From: Microbacterium sp. LWO12-1.2
Lineage (GTDB): Bacteria > Actinomycetota > Actinomycetes > Actinomycetales > Microbacteriaceae
NCBI RefSeq assembly: GCF_040675875.1
Contig: NZ_JBEGII010000001.1
Coordinates: 930,001-994,000, forward strand
Direction of reading: 5' to 3'
DNA length: 64,000 nt
The position numbers were made by a program, and so were the translations under genes. The number at the start of each line of letters is the position of its first letter. Position 1 is the stretch's first letter. Under the pieces are notes generated by a model. That model worked only from the letters and a program-made list of their open reading frames with translations, ran no database searches and was not told the origin of the DNA. Below, piece by piece: positions 43,339-51,815 of the stretch.

Positions 43339-44612
43339 CGTCGCCCTCGTGGCCTGTCGGCGCGGGGGAGCACCACGCGGAACGTCGTCGGGTGCGTGGA
43401 GAGGGTGACAGTACCGCCCGCATCGTCGACCACGGCCCGCACGAGGGCGAGGCCGACGCCTCGTCCATCGGCACCAGCAGGTTTCGTGGAGAACCCTGAA
43501 GCGAAGATCCGTTCCGCGAGCTCCGACGGCACTCCGGGTCCGCTGTCGGACACTTCGACGATGATCCCGCCGTCAGTGGAGGGGCTCAATGTCACGCTGA
43601 CCCAGCGGTCCTCGGCTTCGGCGGCGGCATCCAGCGCATTGTCGACCAGGTTGCCGAGCACGGACACGCTGTCCACGGCGGAGAGCGGGGACCGGGGCGT
43701 GTCGGGTTCTATCCGCACACGCCAGTCGATCCCGCGCTCCTTCGCCTGCGACGCCTTGCCGAGCAGGAGCGCGCCGACCGCCGGGTCGCCGTGCCGTCGG
43801 GCGGTCACCTGATCCACGAGCGACTGGCTCTGACGCGACGTCTCGGTCAGGATCTCGATCGCCTCCGCGCTGCGACCGAGTTCGAGCAGGGCGACGGCCG
43901 TGTGCATCCGGTTTCCGTGCTCGTGCGTCTGCGCGCGCAGCGCATCGCCGAGGGTGCGGATCGATTCGTAGGACGAGACCGCGTCACGCACCTGCCCAGG
44001 AGGGAGGTCTCCGGCGATGCGTCGGGTGATCCGGCGGGCGATCCATGCGCCCAGTGCGCCGAAGACGACCAAGCCGGCGGTGATCGCGAGCGAGAGCGGG
44101 ATGCGACGGATCACCGTCTCGGAGATCGACTCGATCGTGACGCCGGCCGCGACCCACCCGAGCAGTTCGCCGTCGTCTCCGATCACGGGTTCGATCGTGC
44201 GGACCGAGGGTCCCAGCGTCCCGGTGAAGACCTCGGTGAGCGGTTCCGCGGCTGCGGGGATGGTGCCCAGGTAGCGCCGGCCGATCTGCTCGACGTCGGG
44301 GTGGGTGATGCGCACTCCCTCGGTCGTCATCACGGTGATGAAGTCGAGGCCGGCGTCCTCCACGATCGACATGGCGTACGGCTCCAAGACACGGGTTGCG
44401 CTCGCCTGGTCGCCCGCAGCGAGCGCGGAGGTGACGACGGGGGAGTTCGCCAGGGAGATGGCCGTCGCGGATGTCACCCGTTCGGCCTCGGCGCGGATGG
44501 CACGTTGCGCGTCGATGACCAGGAACACGGCGACGAGCACGCCGAGGACGAGGGCTGCCGCCAGCAGGACGAGGAACACCCGGGAAGCAGCGCTGCGCGC
44601 GGTGTGTGCCAA
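43335..44612 (-). CDS. CitA/DcuS-type sensor histidine kinase
   Basis: The product is about 425 residues from a TTG at 44612, chosen because GGAGG lies five bases upstream and the first membrane helix (SAASRVFLVLLAAALVLGVLVAVFL) follows at once. An upstream ATG at 44747 would add 45 unlikely polar residues. An extracytoplasmic sensor domain, a second helix near LSLAITAGLVVFGALGAWIA, an H-box (QTHEHGNRMHT) and ATP-binding N-box GNLVDNALDA follow. It should sense a carboxylate and phosphorylate the partner regulator. Confidence 0.9.
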   Translation of the reverse strand: MAHTARSAASRVFLVLLAAALVLGVLVAVFLVIDAQRAIRAEAERVTSATAISLANSPVVTSALAAGDQASATRVLEPYAMSIVEDAGLDFITVMTTEGVRITHPDVEQIGRRYLGTIPAAAEPLTEVFTGTLGPSVRTIEPVIGDDGELLGWVAAGVTIESISETVIRRIPLSLAITAGLVVFGALGAWIARRITRRIAGDLPPGQVRDAVSSYESIRTLGDALRAQTHEHGNRMHTAVALLELGRSAEAIEILTETSRQSQSLVDQVTARRHGDPAVGALLLGKASQAKERGIDWRVRIEPDTPRSPLSAVDSVSVLGNLVDNALDAAAEAEDRWVSVTLSPSTDGGIIVEVSDSGPGVPSELAERIFASGFSTKPAGADGRGVGLALVRAVVDDAGGTVTLSTHPTTFRVVLPRADRPRGRR

Positions 44613-44756
44613 CCCGTCCTCCGCTCCTCGTCGATCTCGGTCGTGACCAATACGACCACAAATGGTGCCGGACGGGGAAGTCCGCGACCGTGGGTGCACC
44701 GGAGGCGACGTGGCAACCGGGCATGAGACGAAGACGTTCATGATCAAGGAGGAAAC

Positions 44757-46196
44757 ATGGCCATCACGACAGGGTTCTCACTTCCCGGATTCCACTGGCG
44801 GCGTGGAAAGCAGGCCTGGGACCGGCACACCTGGCTGTATGTGTCGGTCATCATCGCCGTCGTGCTCGGGGCAGCTGTCGGTCTGATCTGGCCGGAGGTC
44901 GGCCAGAGTCTCGAGCCGATCGGCAAGGGCTTCGTATCGCTCATCAAGATGATGATCGCTCCGATCATCTTCTGCACGATCGTCGTCGGTGTCGGGTCGA
45001 TCGCGAAGGCGGCCACGGTCGGGAAGATCGGCGGCCTGGCGCTGCTGTACTTCATGGTGATGTCGACCTTCGCGCTCGCGATCGGTCTGGTGGTCGGCAA
45101 CATCATCCACCCGGGTGCAGGCCTCGACATGGCGAACTCGAGCTACGACGCGACCGAGACCGAGGCGAAGACCACGACCGAGTTCATCCTCGGGATCATC
45201 CCGACGACGTTCTTCTCGGCGTTCACGGGCGAGAGCGTGTTGCAGGTGCTGTTCATCGCGCTGCTCGTGGGCTTCGCACTGCAGGGGCTCGGCGAGAAGG
45301 GCGCCCCCATCATGGATGCGGTCAAGAACCTCCAGAAGCTGGTGTTCCGCATCCTCGGCATGATCCTGTGGCTCGCTCCTCTCGGCGCATTCGGAGCGAT
45401 CGCGGCGGTGGTGGGCAAGACGGGCATCGCCGCGATCTGGAGTCTCGGTGTGCTCATGATCGCGTTTTACATCACCTGCTTCCTGTTCATCGTCGTGGTG
45501 CTCGGAACGCTGCTCTTCGCCGTCACCAGGGTCAACATCTTCAGCCTCGTGAAGTACCTGGCACGGGAGTACCTGCTCATCGTGGGCACCTCGTCGTCGG
45601 AGTCCGCGCTGCCGCGGCTGATCGCGAAGATGGAGCACATCGGCGTCTCGAAGCCGGTCGTCGGCATCACCGTGCCGACGGGGTACTCGTTCAACCTCGA
45701 TGGCACCGCGATCTACCTGACCATGGCGTCCCTCTTCATCGCCACGGGGATGGGGCAGCCGATGTCGATCGGCGAGCAGATCGGGCTGCTGGTGTTCATG
45801 ATCATCGCGAGCAAGGGTGCCGCCGGTGTCACAGGTGCGGGACTCGCGACGCTCGCCGGGGGTCTGCAGGCGTACCGTCCTGACCTCGTGGACGGTGTCG
45901 GAGTGATCGTGGGCATCGACCGCTTCATGTCGGAGGGACGCGCCCTCACGAACTTCACCGGCAATGCCGTCGCCACGCTTCTGATCGGCACGTGGACCCG
46001 TCAGATCGACCGCGACCGGGTACAGCGGGTGCTGAGCGGCGCGCTTTCCTTCGAGGAGTCGCAGCTCGACGGGGTCGACGAGCACGGGATGGCCGAGGAA
46101 CGCGACGCCGTCGATGTCCAGGGCCTCAAGGAGTCCGCTCTCGACGAGATGGCGGCGAAGGAGGAACGTGCCCGGGTCCGAGCTTCCGTGAAATGA
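44757..46196 (+). CDS. dctA: C4-dicarboxylate/cation symporter, DctA type
   Basis: The 479-residue protein is of the dicarboxylate/amino-acid:cation symporter family. It shows GTSSSESALPR in the first re-entrant loop, TGYSFNLDGTAIY, and NFTGNAVAT near the end, which form the substrate and cation sites. It takes up succinate, fumarate or malate with protons or sodium. AAGGAGGAA precedes the ATG. It is divergent from the kinase-regulator pair, the standard arrangement for two-component control of dctA. A polar tail of ~70 residues follows the last helix. Confidence 0.92.
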   Translation: MAITTGFSLPGFHWRRGKQAWDRHTWLYVSVIIAVVLGAAVGLIWPEVGQSLEPIGKGFVSLIKMMIAPIIFCTIVVGVGSIAKAATVGKIGGLALLYFMVMSTFALAIGLVVGNIIHPGAGLDMANSSYDATETEAKTTTEFILGIIPTTFFSAFTGESVLQVLFIALLVGFALQGLGEKGAPIMDAVKNLQKLVFRILGMILWLAPLGAFGAIAAVVGKTGIAAIWSLGVLMIAFYITCFLFIVVVLGTLLFAVTRVNIFSLVKYLAREYLLIVGTSSSESALPRLIAKMEHIGVSKPVVGITVPTGYSFNLDGTAIYLTMASLFIATGMGQPMSIGEQIGLLVFMIIASKGAAGVTGAGLATLAGGLQAYRPDLVDGVGVIVGIDRFMSEGRALTNFTGNAVATLLIGTWTRQIDRDRVQRVLSGALSFEESQLDGVDEHGMAEERDAVDVQGLKESALDEMAAKEERARVRASVK

Positions 46197-46218
46197 CCCC
46201 TCCCGGAAGGGAGTGAGG

Positions 46219-46252
46219 GATGCGGGAGTCGACGATGGTCGGCTCCCGCATC
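46219..46252. terminator. Terminator between dctA and the DUF5302 gene
   Basis: GATGCGGGAG (46219-46228) pairs with CTCCCGCATC (46243-46252), with additional inner GA/TC pairing. It lies between convergent genes. Confidence 0.75.
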
Positions 46253-46259
46253 CGTGTGG

Positions 46260-46436
46260 TCAACCGCTCTTGCGTCGGAACTCGCGCCGCGTCTGCGGGG
46301 CAGGCGCGCCGTGCACGGCGGAATCGCCGTCGAGGTGTGCCTCGCCCTGCCGGTGGTGCGCGTTCTTCTTCTCGAGCGCTTCCTTGAACTTGCGCTTCAT
46401 CTCCTCAGAGGAGGTGGCGCCTTCTTCGGTGCTCAT
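46260..46436 (-). CDS. DUF5302 small protein
   Basis: The 58-residue protein starts MSTEEGATSSEEMKRKFKEAL and ends with a SAVHGAPAPQTRREFRRKSG pattern, matching DUF5302, a small conserved actinobacterial family of unknown function. It is highly charged, mostly helical and lacks a signal peptide. The ATG at 46436 is clear because the family always begins here. It is missed easily because a longer frame runs upstream. Confidence 0.85.
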   Translation of the reverse strand: MSTEEGATSSEEMKRKFKEALEKKNAHHRQGEAHLDGDSAVHGAPAPQTRREFRRKSG

Positions 46437-46474
46437 GTTCGCCAGCCTAAGGCACGGGCGTCGGGACGGGGCAT

Positions 46475-47065
46475 TCAGTTGCGGACTCGGCGGGTGATGA
46501 CGTCGATCAGCAGGCCGATCCCGACAGCCACAGCGATCGATACGGGCACTGCGACGAGAGGCCCACCAGGGAGGATCGCTGCGACCGCTGCGCCCACTGC
46601 CGCCTGGTAGGCCGCCCACCCTGTCGCCGCCAGCGTGACCAACATCAGGTAGCGCGGAGGGTGGATGCGCGATGCGCCGGCCACGAGATTGATCGCGAGT
46701 CGCGCGAAGGGGACGAACCGTGCCGTGAACAGCACTGTCGCCGTTCCGGAATCCAGACGGCGCCGCGCCCACCCGAGGGTCTGCTGGATGCGCGCGGCAC
46801 GCATCCAGCGCCAACGCTCCAACCCGACCTGTCGACCGATCAGGTAGCAGCACACATCGCCCAGGGTCGCGGCCACCGCGGCGCAGGTGATGACGGCCCA
46901 GAGAGGCGGGGTACCCGTGGACACGGCGAGAGCGCCGAGCGCGGTGACCGCGATCTCACCAGGTACGACCACGAAGAAGGCGTCGCCGAGCACGAGGACG
47001 CTCATGAGTGCGAGGCTCCAGGGGCCGGTCAGCGAAGCGGTGAGCAGGTCGGCAGGCACACCCAC
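46475..47065 (-). CDS. DedA-family membrane protein
   Basis: The product is about 196 residues from the GTG at 47065, chosen because GGAAGG sits six bases upstream and a hydrophobic helix follows. It has the DedA core: VLGDAFFVVVPGEIAVTALGAL, the conserved FTARFVPFARLAINLVAGASR, and several membrane helices. DedA proteins are linked to lipid-carrier (undecaprenyl phosphate) flipping and membrane homeostasis. It is transcribed away from the fusion gene to its right. Confidence 0.85.
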   Translation of the reverse strand: MGVPADLLTASLTGPWSLALMSVLVLGDAFFVVVPGEIAVTALGALAVSTGTPPLWAVITCAAVAATLGDVCCYLIGRQVGLERWRWMRAARIQQTLGWARRRLDSGTATVLFTARFVPFARLAINLVAGASRIHPPRYLMLVTLAATGWAAYQAAVGAAVAAILPGGPLVAVPVSIAVAVGIGLLIDVITRRVRN

Positions 47066-47198
47066 ACGGTGCCTTCCGCGGGTGAACAGGAACCAACGAG
47101 CGCATAGCCGGTGACCGGCGCTCCAGCATCCGGTGAACATCTGATGTTGGGGGAGGAATCCGCGCCCAGGACGCGGGTGGGAACGTCATCCTGGGGAT

Positions 47199-49145
47199 GT
47201 GAGAGTCGCGATCGTGACAGAGTCCTTCCTTCCCCACATGAACGGGGTCACCGGGTCTGTGCTGCAGATCCTCCGGCACCTCGAGCGGTCCGGGCATGAA
47301 GCGCATGTGATCGCCCCGGCTGCGGCGGGGATCCCCTCGTCCGTGAGCGGAGCGGCGATCGAGCCCATCCCGAGCCTCGCGCTCCCCGGGTACCGCAACG
47401 TCAGGGTCGGCACGTCGCCCGCCCATCGAGTGGCGGCGTCGTTACGGCGCTTCCAGCCCGATGTGGTGCACCTGGCTTCGCCCTTCGCACTCGGCTGGCG
47501 AGGAGTACTCGCTGCGGAACGCCTCGACGTCGCCGCAGTCGCGGCTTACCAGACGGATGTCGCGGCATACACGGAGCGCTACGGCATCGCGGCGACAACC
47601 GGGTTCGCACAGACGCACATCGCCCGGTTGCATCGCCGGGCCACGCTCACGCTGGCCCCATCGTCGGAAGCGCGGAGCCAGCTCGAACAGCTCGGTGTGG
47701 ATCGCCTCCGCCGCTGGGGGCGAGGAGTGGACGCCGAGCGCTTCCATCCGTTGCGCCGTGATCTCGCACTGCGCGCTCGGTGGGGAGCGGAGGGTGACGC
47801 AGTGATCGGCTACGTCGGACGGCTGGCGCCCGAGAAACAGGTCGAGGATCTGGCGGTGTTGCAGTCCGTGCCCGGTACCCGGCTGGTCATCGTCGGGGAT
47901 GGCCCCAGCCGGGCCCGTCTGGAGGCACTGATGCCGCACGCCCTCTTCCTGGGACACCTGGACGGCGAGGCGCTCGCCGCGGCGATGGCCTCGTTCGACG
48001 TCTTCGTGCACCCGGGGGAGAGCGAGACATTCGGACAGACCCTGCAGGAGGCGCACGCGAGCGGGGTGCCCGTGGTGGCGACCGGGCGGGGAGGGCCCCT
48101 GGATCTCGTGCGCATGGGGATGGACGGCTGGCTGTACCGTCCGGGAGACCTGGATGATCTGCGGATGCGGGTGGCTGACCTCACGGGCGATGCGCGCAAA
48201 CGTCGCGCGTTCGGGGAGGCAGGCTTCGAGGCGGTGCAGGGGAGGTCCTGGGCCAGCGTCTGCGATCAGCTGCTCGGCCACTATGAGGAGGCCCAGGCGC
48301 TGAAGCGTGTGGACACGACACTGCGCGCCCGCAGGGTGGTGCGTCCTGAGCAGACGCCGCCGGTCGCGGCTATGCGGTGGCGGCGCTATGTGGCGCTCGG
48401 AGATTCGCTGACCGAGGGGCTGTGCGATCCTGCCCCCGATGGAGCTCTGCGCGGATGGGCCGATCGGCTCGCCCTGCTCCTCGCCTCGCGGGGTGGCCTG
48501 CACTACGCCAACCTCGCGATCCGTTCCAAAAGGGTCAGCGATGTCTGCGGGCAGCAGCTGACGCGCGCGCTCGAGCTGCGGCCGGATCTGGTGTCGATCC
48601 TGATCGGCGCGAACGATCTCGTGAAGCGCCGCGTCGACATCCCTGCGCTCGCCGCATCGCTGGAGCACGCCGTTGAACAGCTGCGCGCGATCGGCGCGGA
48701 TGTGGTGCTCGTGACGCCGTTCCTTCCTGGTCGTCGCGCGGCAGGGATCTACACCGCGCGCTTCGCCGCCTTCGCGACTGCGCTCGCGGGGATCGCCGCA
48801 CGCACAGGGGCGATCTTGATCGACACGGATCTGCACCCCACTCTGGGTGACCGCCCGCACTGGGGAGAGGACCTGGTCCACCTCAGCAGCCGCGGGCATC
48901 GTTTTCTGGCCTATCGGGTCGGTGAGGTGCTCGCTGTTCCGCACGCCGACGCGCTGGGGCTGCTCGACGCCGCATTGCATGAGCATGAACCGATCGGAAC
49001 CGGACTCTGGTGGCGACGCCATGCGCTGCCCTGGGTGTGGCGACGGATGCACGGGCGGGCTGCGGGCGATGGCCGCAGGGCGAAACACGACGACTACGTG
49101 TATCTCGGAAGATCGTCGGCGGCGCGGGACGTGTCGGTGCACTGA
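47199..49145 (+). CDS. Glycosyltransferase family 4 fused to an SGNH/GDSL hydrolase
   Basis: This 648-residue protein is a fusion of two enzymes. Residues 1 to ~375 form a GT4 glycosyltransferase: VTESFLPHMNGVTGSV at the start, an RLAPEKQVEDL loop and the E276-x7-E284 motif in a GESETFGQTLQE region, resembling GDP-mannose-dependent mannosyltransferases. Residues ~395-600 form an SGNH hydrolase with GDSLTEG (Ser403), GAND (Asn472) and DLVH (Asp558, His561). No signal peptide is seen. The gene has no gap or frameshift between halves, so one polypeptide is expected. It may build and then deacylate, or acyl-edit, a glycolipid. Confidence 0.88.
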   Translation: MRVAIVTESFLPHMNGVTGSVLQILRHLERSGHEAHVIAPAAAGIPSSVSGAAIEPIPSLALPGYRNVRVGTSPAHRVAASLRRFQPDVVHLASPFALGWRGVLAAERLDVAAVAAYQTDVAAYTERYGIAATTGFAQTHIARLHRRATLTLAPSSEARSQLEQLGVDRLRRWGRGVDAERFHPLRRDLALRARWGAEGDAVIGYVGRLAPEKQVEDLAVLQSVPGTRLVIVGDGPSRARLEALMPHALFLGHLDGEALAAAMASFDVFVHPGESETFGQTLQEAHASGVPVVATGRGGPLDLVRMGMDGWLYRPGDLDDLRMRVADLTGDARKRRAFGEAGFEAVQGRSWASVCDQLLGHYEEAQALKRVDTTLRARRVVRPEQTPPVAAMRWRRYVALGDSLTEGLCDPAPDGALRGWADRLALLLASRGGLHYANLAIRSKRVSDVCGQQLTRALELRPDLVSILIGANDLVKRRVDIPALAASLEHAVEQLRAIGADVVLVTPFLPGRRAAGIYTARFAAFATALAGIAARTGAILIDTDLHPTLGDRPHWGEDLVHLSSRGHRFLAYRVGEVLAVPHADALGLLDAALHEHEPIGTGLWWRRHALPWVWRRMHGRAAGDGRRAKHDDYVYLGRSSAARDVSVH

Positions 49146-49205
49146 GCGGGTCTGTCGCAGCCGACCGTTCGTCGGCGCGGGGGAGTCGTTCCTAAGCTGT
49201 GAGCC

Positions 49206-49895
49206 ATGGATCAGCTTCCGATCGTCGAACGTTTCATCGCGGCGCACTTCCCGCTCGCCACGGTCGCCGTGGTGGCCGGGAGCACCGCGCGAGGAACCCG
49301 CACGCGCACCAGCGACATCGATCTGCTCCTGATCGGTGACGCTCTCTTCGACGATGAAAGCTCCAGTTTCGCCGGCGGCTTCGACTTCGATGGCGAGTTC
49401 TTCGAGGTGTTCGCCTACACATTCGACGGGTATGCGGAGTGGGCGCGGCGCGGGGTCACCCAGTTCCGCCCGGTGATCGTGCACATGCTCACGGAGGGAG
49501 TCGGAGTGCGTGGCGGTGCCGCCCTGGAGGAACTCCGCCAACACTGGAATCGCGTGCTGGTCGACGGTCCTCGCCCCGATGTCCATGAGCTCGAGTTCCG
49601 CCGCTACATGATCACGGACCAACTCGATGATCTGCGCGATGCGCAGGATCTGTTGGAGCGCCGCGTGATCGCGGGCCTGCTGTTCGAGCGCACCGCCGAG
49701 CTGATGCTTCTCACTTCGGGCCGATGGATCGGGGCAGGCAAGTACCTACCGCGACGGCTGCGCGAGTGGAATGTGGACAGGACCGAGGCCCTGGCGGCGC
49801 CGTTGCTCCAGGGAGACTTCGACGCCTTTGCCGGTCAGGTCGCACACGAGCTCGACGCCGCGGGCGGACGCGTGCAGGCCGGCTTCGTGCGCTGA
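49206..49895 (+). CDS. Nucleotidyltransferase-domain protein (MNT type)
   Basis: The 229-residue protein has a polymerase-beta-like nucleotidyltransferase motif, AGSTARGTRTRTSDIDLLLIG (the GSxARG-x5-SDID form with two metal-binding Asp). The rest is helical (EFRRYMITDQLDDLRDAQDLLERR), like the HEPN-like C-terminal part of kanamycin nucleotidyltransferase-type or MNT proteins. No separate HEPN gene adjoins it. It could modify an antibiotic, a nucleotide or a protein; none is supported by context. The ATG lies 60 bases after the fusion gene. Confidence 0.75.
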   Translation: MDQLPIVERFIAAHFPLATVAVVAGSTARGTRTRTSDIDLLLIGDALFDDESSSFAGGFDFDGEFFEVFAYTFDGYAEWARRGVTQFRPVIVHMLTEGVGVRGGAALEELRQHWNRVLVDGPRPDVHELEFRRYMITDQLDDLRDAQDLLERRVIAGLLFERTAELMLLTSGRWIGAGKYLPRRLREWNVDRTEALAAPLLQGDFDAFAGQVAHELDAAGGRVQAGFVR

Positions 49896-50084
49896 CAGGA
49901 CGGGTGCCGGACCGGGTGCGCTGACCACGACGCGTGTCAGCTGGCTTGGCGTGTTGAACTGGTATGCGCGCCAAGCTGGCTACGTGCGCCGAATGGGATG
50001 CGCGCGACCGCCGAAGTGCGTGCCGCGCCCGAGTGAGCGGACTGAGCCCGCTCTCTTGCGGCCGAGCCGATCGCCAGGCCGGGA
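49896..50084. other. 189-base intergenic stretch, no gene seen
   Basis: Between the nucleotidyltransferase stop and the convergent DUF222-HNH stop I find no convincing reading frame, RNA gene or strong hairpin. It may only hold weak termination signals. Confidence 0.5.
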
Positions 50085-51650
50085 TCATCGCATCGCCGTT
50101 CTGCTGCGTTCGGCGCCGGATCGACGATGCGTGGTGGTGGGTCGTGGTGTGCGCCATCGTCGGTGTGGGTCCCACCAGGCGGGTCCGCGGACGGTGGGGA
50201 GACCGTTGTCCATGCGGATCTCCCACCCGGAAGTGTCCAGAGTGCGGTGGTGGTGCCAGCACAGTGCGACACCGTTGTCGGTATGGGTCGGCCCGCCGCG
50301 GGCATGTTCCTGGACGTGGTGGATCTCGCACCAGGACGCGGGGACGTGACATCCGGGGATCAGGCACTCGGTGTCGCGGAGGGTGATCGCGCGGCGTTGG
50401 TGGGTGGTGAAGATGCGGTCCGTGCTCCCGATGCCGACGATGCGGCCTTCGGGGTCGAACAGCACCCGTTGGATGGTGCCGCCGCAGGCGGTGTGGCGGG
50501 CTGCGGCGATCGTGGTCGGGGTGTCGATCCCGTCGATGTGCGCCCACCCGTGGCCGGTCGCATACTCTTCCGCGGTCACGGACACGATCAGCGTCGCCGC
50601 CGCCCCACCCAGCTTCGGCATCTCGTCATGCCGGGCAGCGATCCCCAGCATCGCCGTGAACGCGTCGTGCTGCTTCTGCGCCCGCGAGCGGGTGTCGACC
50701 TGCCCGCCCGGATCCCCGGATGGCAACACGTCACCATCCCGATCCGCACGATCCCGCGCATCCCGCGCATCCCGCCCGTCCCGCGCATCCTGCCCGTCCC
50801 GCGCATCACCGTCGTCAGAGGGTACGAACTGCACACCCGGCAGGGGTGGCCCGTCGACTTTGGGGTTCAGGTACGCGTCCCAGATCCGTTGCAACTGTCC
50901 CGCGGTCTCCGGCAGCAGGTCGCCGTGGATGGGAATGAGTCCGTTCTTGACCCGGCCAAGGATCATGCCGCGGCCCCGCATCGTCGCTTCTTCGGCGGGT
51001 TCGGCGCCGTCGGGGTCGAGGAACATCACGATGCGTTGCGCGAGGATCCGCAGGTCCTCCGGTGTCGCCGCAGGGCCGGGTTCCGGTTCATCCACATCAA
51101 TACCGGGATCGGCATCCGCATCCGCATCCATCTCGATGACGACGGTCCCGCGCGCCCACGCCGCGAGCTCCGCGTCCGCCTGCAGCCGGTCCACCGCACC
51201 GACGCGCCCGCGCGCCTGTTCGATCGGCCCGGTCGCCGCCAACAACCCGGTGATCCCGACCGCCCCGTCCACCAACGCCGCCCGCAACTGCGGCCACAAC
51301 GCCGGCAGCCAGCCTCCGGAACTGATGTCCACGTCCCGCCGCACCAGCCGTGCGGCCTTGATCACCCGTCCTGCCCCCGCCGCGTCCGTGCGCAGCACCC
51401 GTTGCAGCAGCTCGCTCATGCTGCGGCACCCGAACTGTCCGCAGAACGCCGGATCCCCCGACCCCGCCGGTCGTGCCGGCACCGAGGCCACCGTCTCCAC
51501 GATCAACGCTTCCGCCCGCCGCACCACCTCACCCGCCGCGCGCAGCACGTCGAGCTTCTCGGCATCCGACAACCCCGCCACCGTCTCCGCGCACAGCACC
51601 CCGTCGAGGTCTCTCACGACCTGATCGAGCACATCCACGGGGTGGTTCAT
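50085..51650 (-). CDS. DUF222 and HNH-endonuclease protein (13E12 repeat family)
   Basis: The 521-residue protein has an N-terminal DUF222 domain (starting MNHPVDVLDQVVRDLDG) and a C-terminal HNH nuclease domain with CEIHHVQEHARGGPTHTDNG followed by CWHHHRTLD, giving the His-Asn-His metal site. Between them lies a degenerate Arg-Asp-Ala repeat (DARDGQDARDG and similar), from a 9-base-periodic DNA stretch around 50739-50812, and a short Asp-Ala run. The family is multi-copy in actinobacteria and resembles the mycobacterial 13E12 elements; function unknown, possibly mobile or defence-linked. Confidence 0.85.
   Translation of the reverse strand: MNHPVDVLDQVVRDLDGVLCAETVAGLSDAEKLDVLRAAGEVVRRAEALIVETVASVPARPAGSGDPAFCGQFGCRSMSELLQRVLRTDAAGAGRVIKAARLVRRDVDISSGGWLPALWPQLRAALVDGAVGITGLLAATGPIEQARGRVGAVDRLQADAELAAWARGTVVIEMDADADADPGIDVDEPEPGPAATPEDLRILAQRIVMFLDPDGAEPAEEATMRGRGMILGRVKNGLIPIHGDLLPETAGQLQRIWDAYLNPKVDGPPLPGVQFVPSDDGDARDGQDARDGRDARDARDRADRDGDVLPSGDPGGQVDTRSRAQKQHDAFTAMLGIAARHDEMPKLGGAAATLIVSVTAEEYATGHGWAHIDGIDTPTTIAAARHTACGGTIQRVLFDPEGRIVGIGSTDRIFTTHQRRAITLRDTECLIPGCHVPASWCEIHHVQEHARGGPTHTDNGVALCWHHHRTLDTSGWEIRMDNGLPTVRGPAWWDPHRRWRTPRPTTTHRRSGAERSRTAMR
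50739..50812. repeat. Short 9-base tandem repeat inside the DUF222-HNH gene
   Basis: About eight variant units based on CGCGCATCC run through this stretch and encode repeated Arg-Asp-Ala-type residues. A related GCATCC run at about 51115-51131 encodes Asp-Ala. Such tracts change length by slippage. Confidence 0.7.
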
Positions 51651-51815
51651 ACCCCCAAGTCAACCCGAGACCACCGACATTCCCACCCCAGATTCACCCG
51701 AAAACAGCCCAGGTCAGGCTAGTATTCCGGAACACGATCCGCACCCGCTCGTCCTCCACAGACGAACCCGTGAAGCGACCTCTCCACAGACCCAGAAGAC
51801 GCGACGAGGACCGAC

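Noticed and set aside
50739..50812. CRISPR-like array
   Set aside because: The units are 9 bases, in frame within a gene, with no spacers; it is a coding microsatellite.
50127..51722. A 531-codon plus-strand frame opposite the DUF222-HNH gene
   Set aside because: It has only Arg/Pro/His-rich sequence, whereas the minus strand has a complete HNH site.
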